A stretch of DNA of 39,480 nucleotides from Clostridia bacterium (GTDB taxonomy: Bacteria; Bacillota; Clostridia; Oscillospirales; CAG-272). The position numbers and the translations under genes are program-made. Where the stretch lies: contig JAFQGP010000143.1 of assembly GCA_017415485.1 (NCBI GenBank), positions 1 through 39,480 on the forward strand. Direction: 5' to 3'. The notes under the pieces were generated by a model. It made no database searches, was not told the origin of the DNA, and saw nothing but the letters and a program-made list of their open reading frames with translations. This document shows positions 39,404 through 39,480 of this stretch, piece after piece (the stretch's first letter is position 1; every line of letters starts with the position of its first letter).

Positions 39404-39479
39404 TGGAGCGGATTACGGGGATCGAACCCGCCACCTCAACCTTGGCAAGGTTGCGCTCTACCAAATGAGCTAAATCCGC
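39404..39479 (-). tRNA. tRNA-Gly (anticodon GCC), second copy
   Basis: Identical over 76 nt to the copy at 38008-38083, including the encoded CCA. Its 5' end is one base from the window edge, so its promoter is outside the window. Confidence 0.96.
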
Positions 39480-39480
39480 A

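Overview
The window looks like chromosomal DNA of an uncultured anaerobic Clostridia-type Bacillota from an animal gut; that placement is inference from gene families and signals, not from a marker gene. The pointers are strong AGGAGG-type ribosome binding sites, many TTGNNN-17-TATAAT promoters, an oxygen-sensitive glycyl radical enzyme with its activase, a GlpA/NAD oxidoreductase/DUF1667 trio, CCA-encoding tRNA genes, XRE, AraC and LuxR-type regulators, and a giant vWA/pilin-repeat surface protein.

Layout. 1-6249 (minus): 5' part of a very large secreted adhesin (signal peptide, vWA with MIDAS, two Cna-like domains, at least eight Spy0128/FctA-like repeats) that runs off the left edge. 6289-9896: a small Cys-rich protein, a LuxR-type regulator whose leader carries three near-identical 20-bp palindromes, and a divergent GH20 hexosaminidase. 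9897-12152: two palindromic repeat elements (A1 and B) around an XRE regulator and a propeller-like protein. 12153-19210 (minus): a promoter-led run of a propeller protein, a C69 peptidase, a TIM-barrel glycosidase-like protein, a PhnP-type metallohydrolase and three membrane proteins. 19283-20882: a RelE/Phd toxin-antitoxin pair and an AraC regulator, divergent from the redox trio at 21010-24077. 24122-25758: a membrane protein, a rod-shaped structured RNA resembling 6S RNA with its own promoter and terminator, and repeat element A2. 25759-29682: an operon of an atypical glycyl radical enzyme, an aldo-keto reductase and a radical SAM activase, bracketed by elements A2 and C. 30267-31688: an XRE regulator followed in the same frame, after one stop codon, by a membrane protein. 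31789-37715 (minus): a six-gene operon (GH43, C39-like peptidase, pectate-lyase-3 beta-helix, sialidase-like propeller, GH32, URO-D-family protein). 37783-39479: tRNA-Gly, tRNA-Cys, tRNA-Gly, two arrays of small hairpins joined by TATATCATC linkers, a predicted orphan small RNA and a small hypothetical gene.

How it fits together. Most metabolic genes suggest breakdown of complex host or plant glycans inside the cell: GH20, GH32, GH43, sialidase-like and propeller enzymes all lack signal peptides, so they probably act on imported oligosaccharides. No transporter is present. The glycyl radical operon is the best candidate for undescribed chemistry: its catalytic loop reads Cys-Asn-Trp where characterised dehydratases and lyases have Cys-Val-Glu. 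The window is also rich in non-coding structure: three families of inverted-repeat elements, hairpin arrays, tandem operators and two candidate small RNAs.
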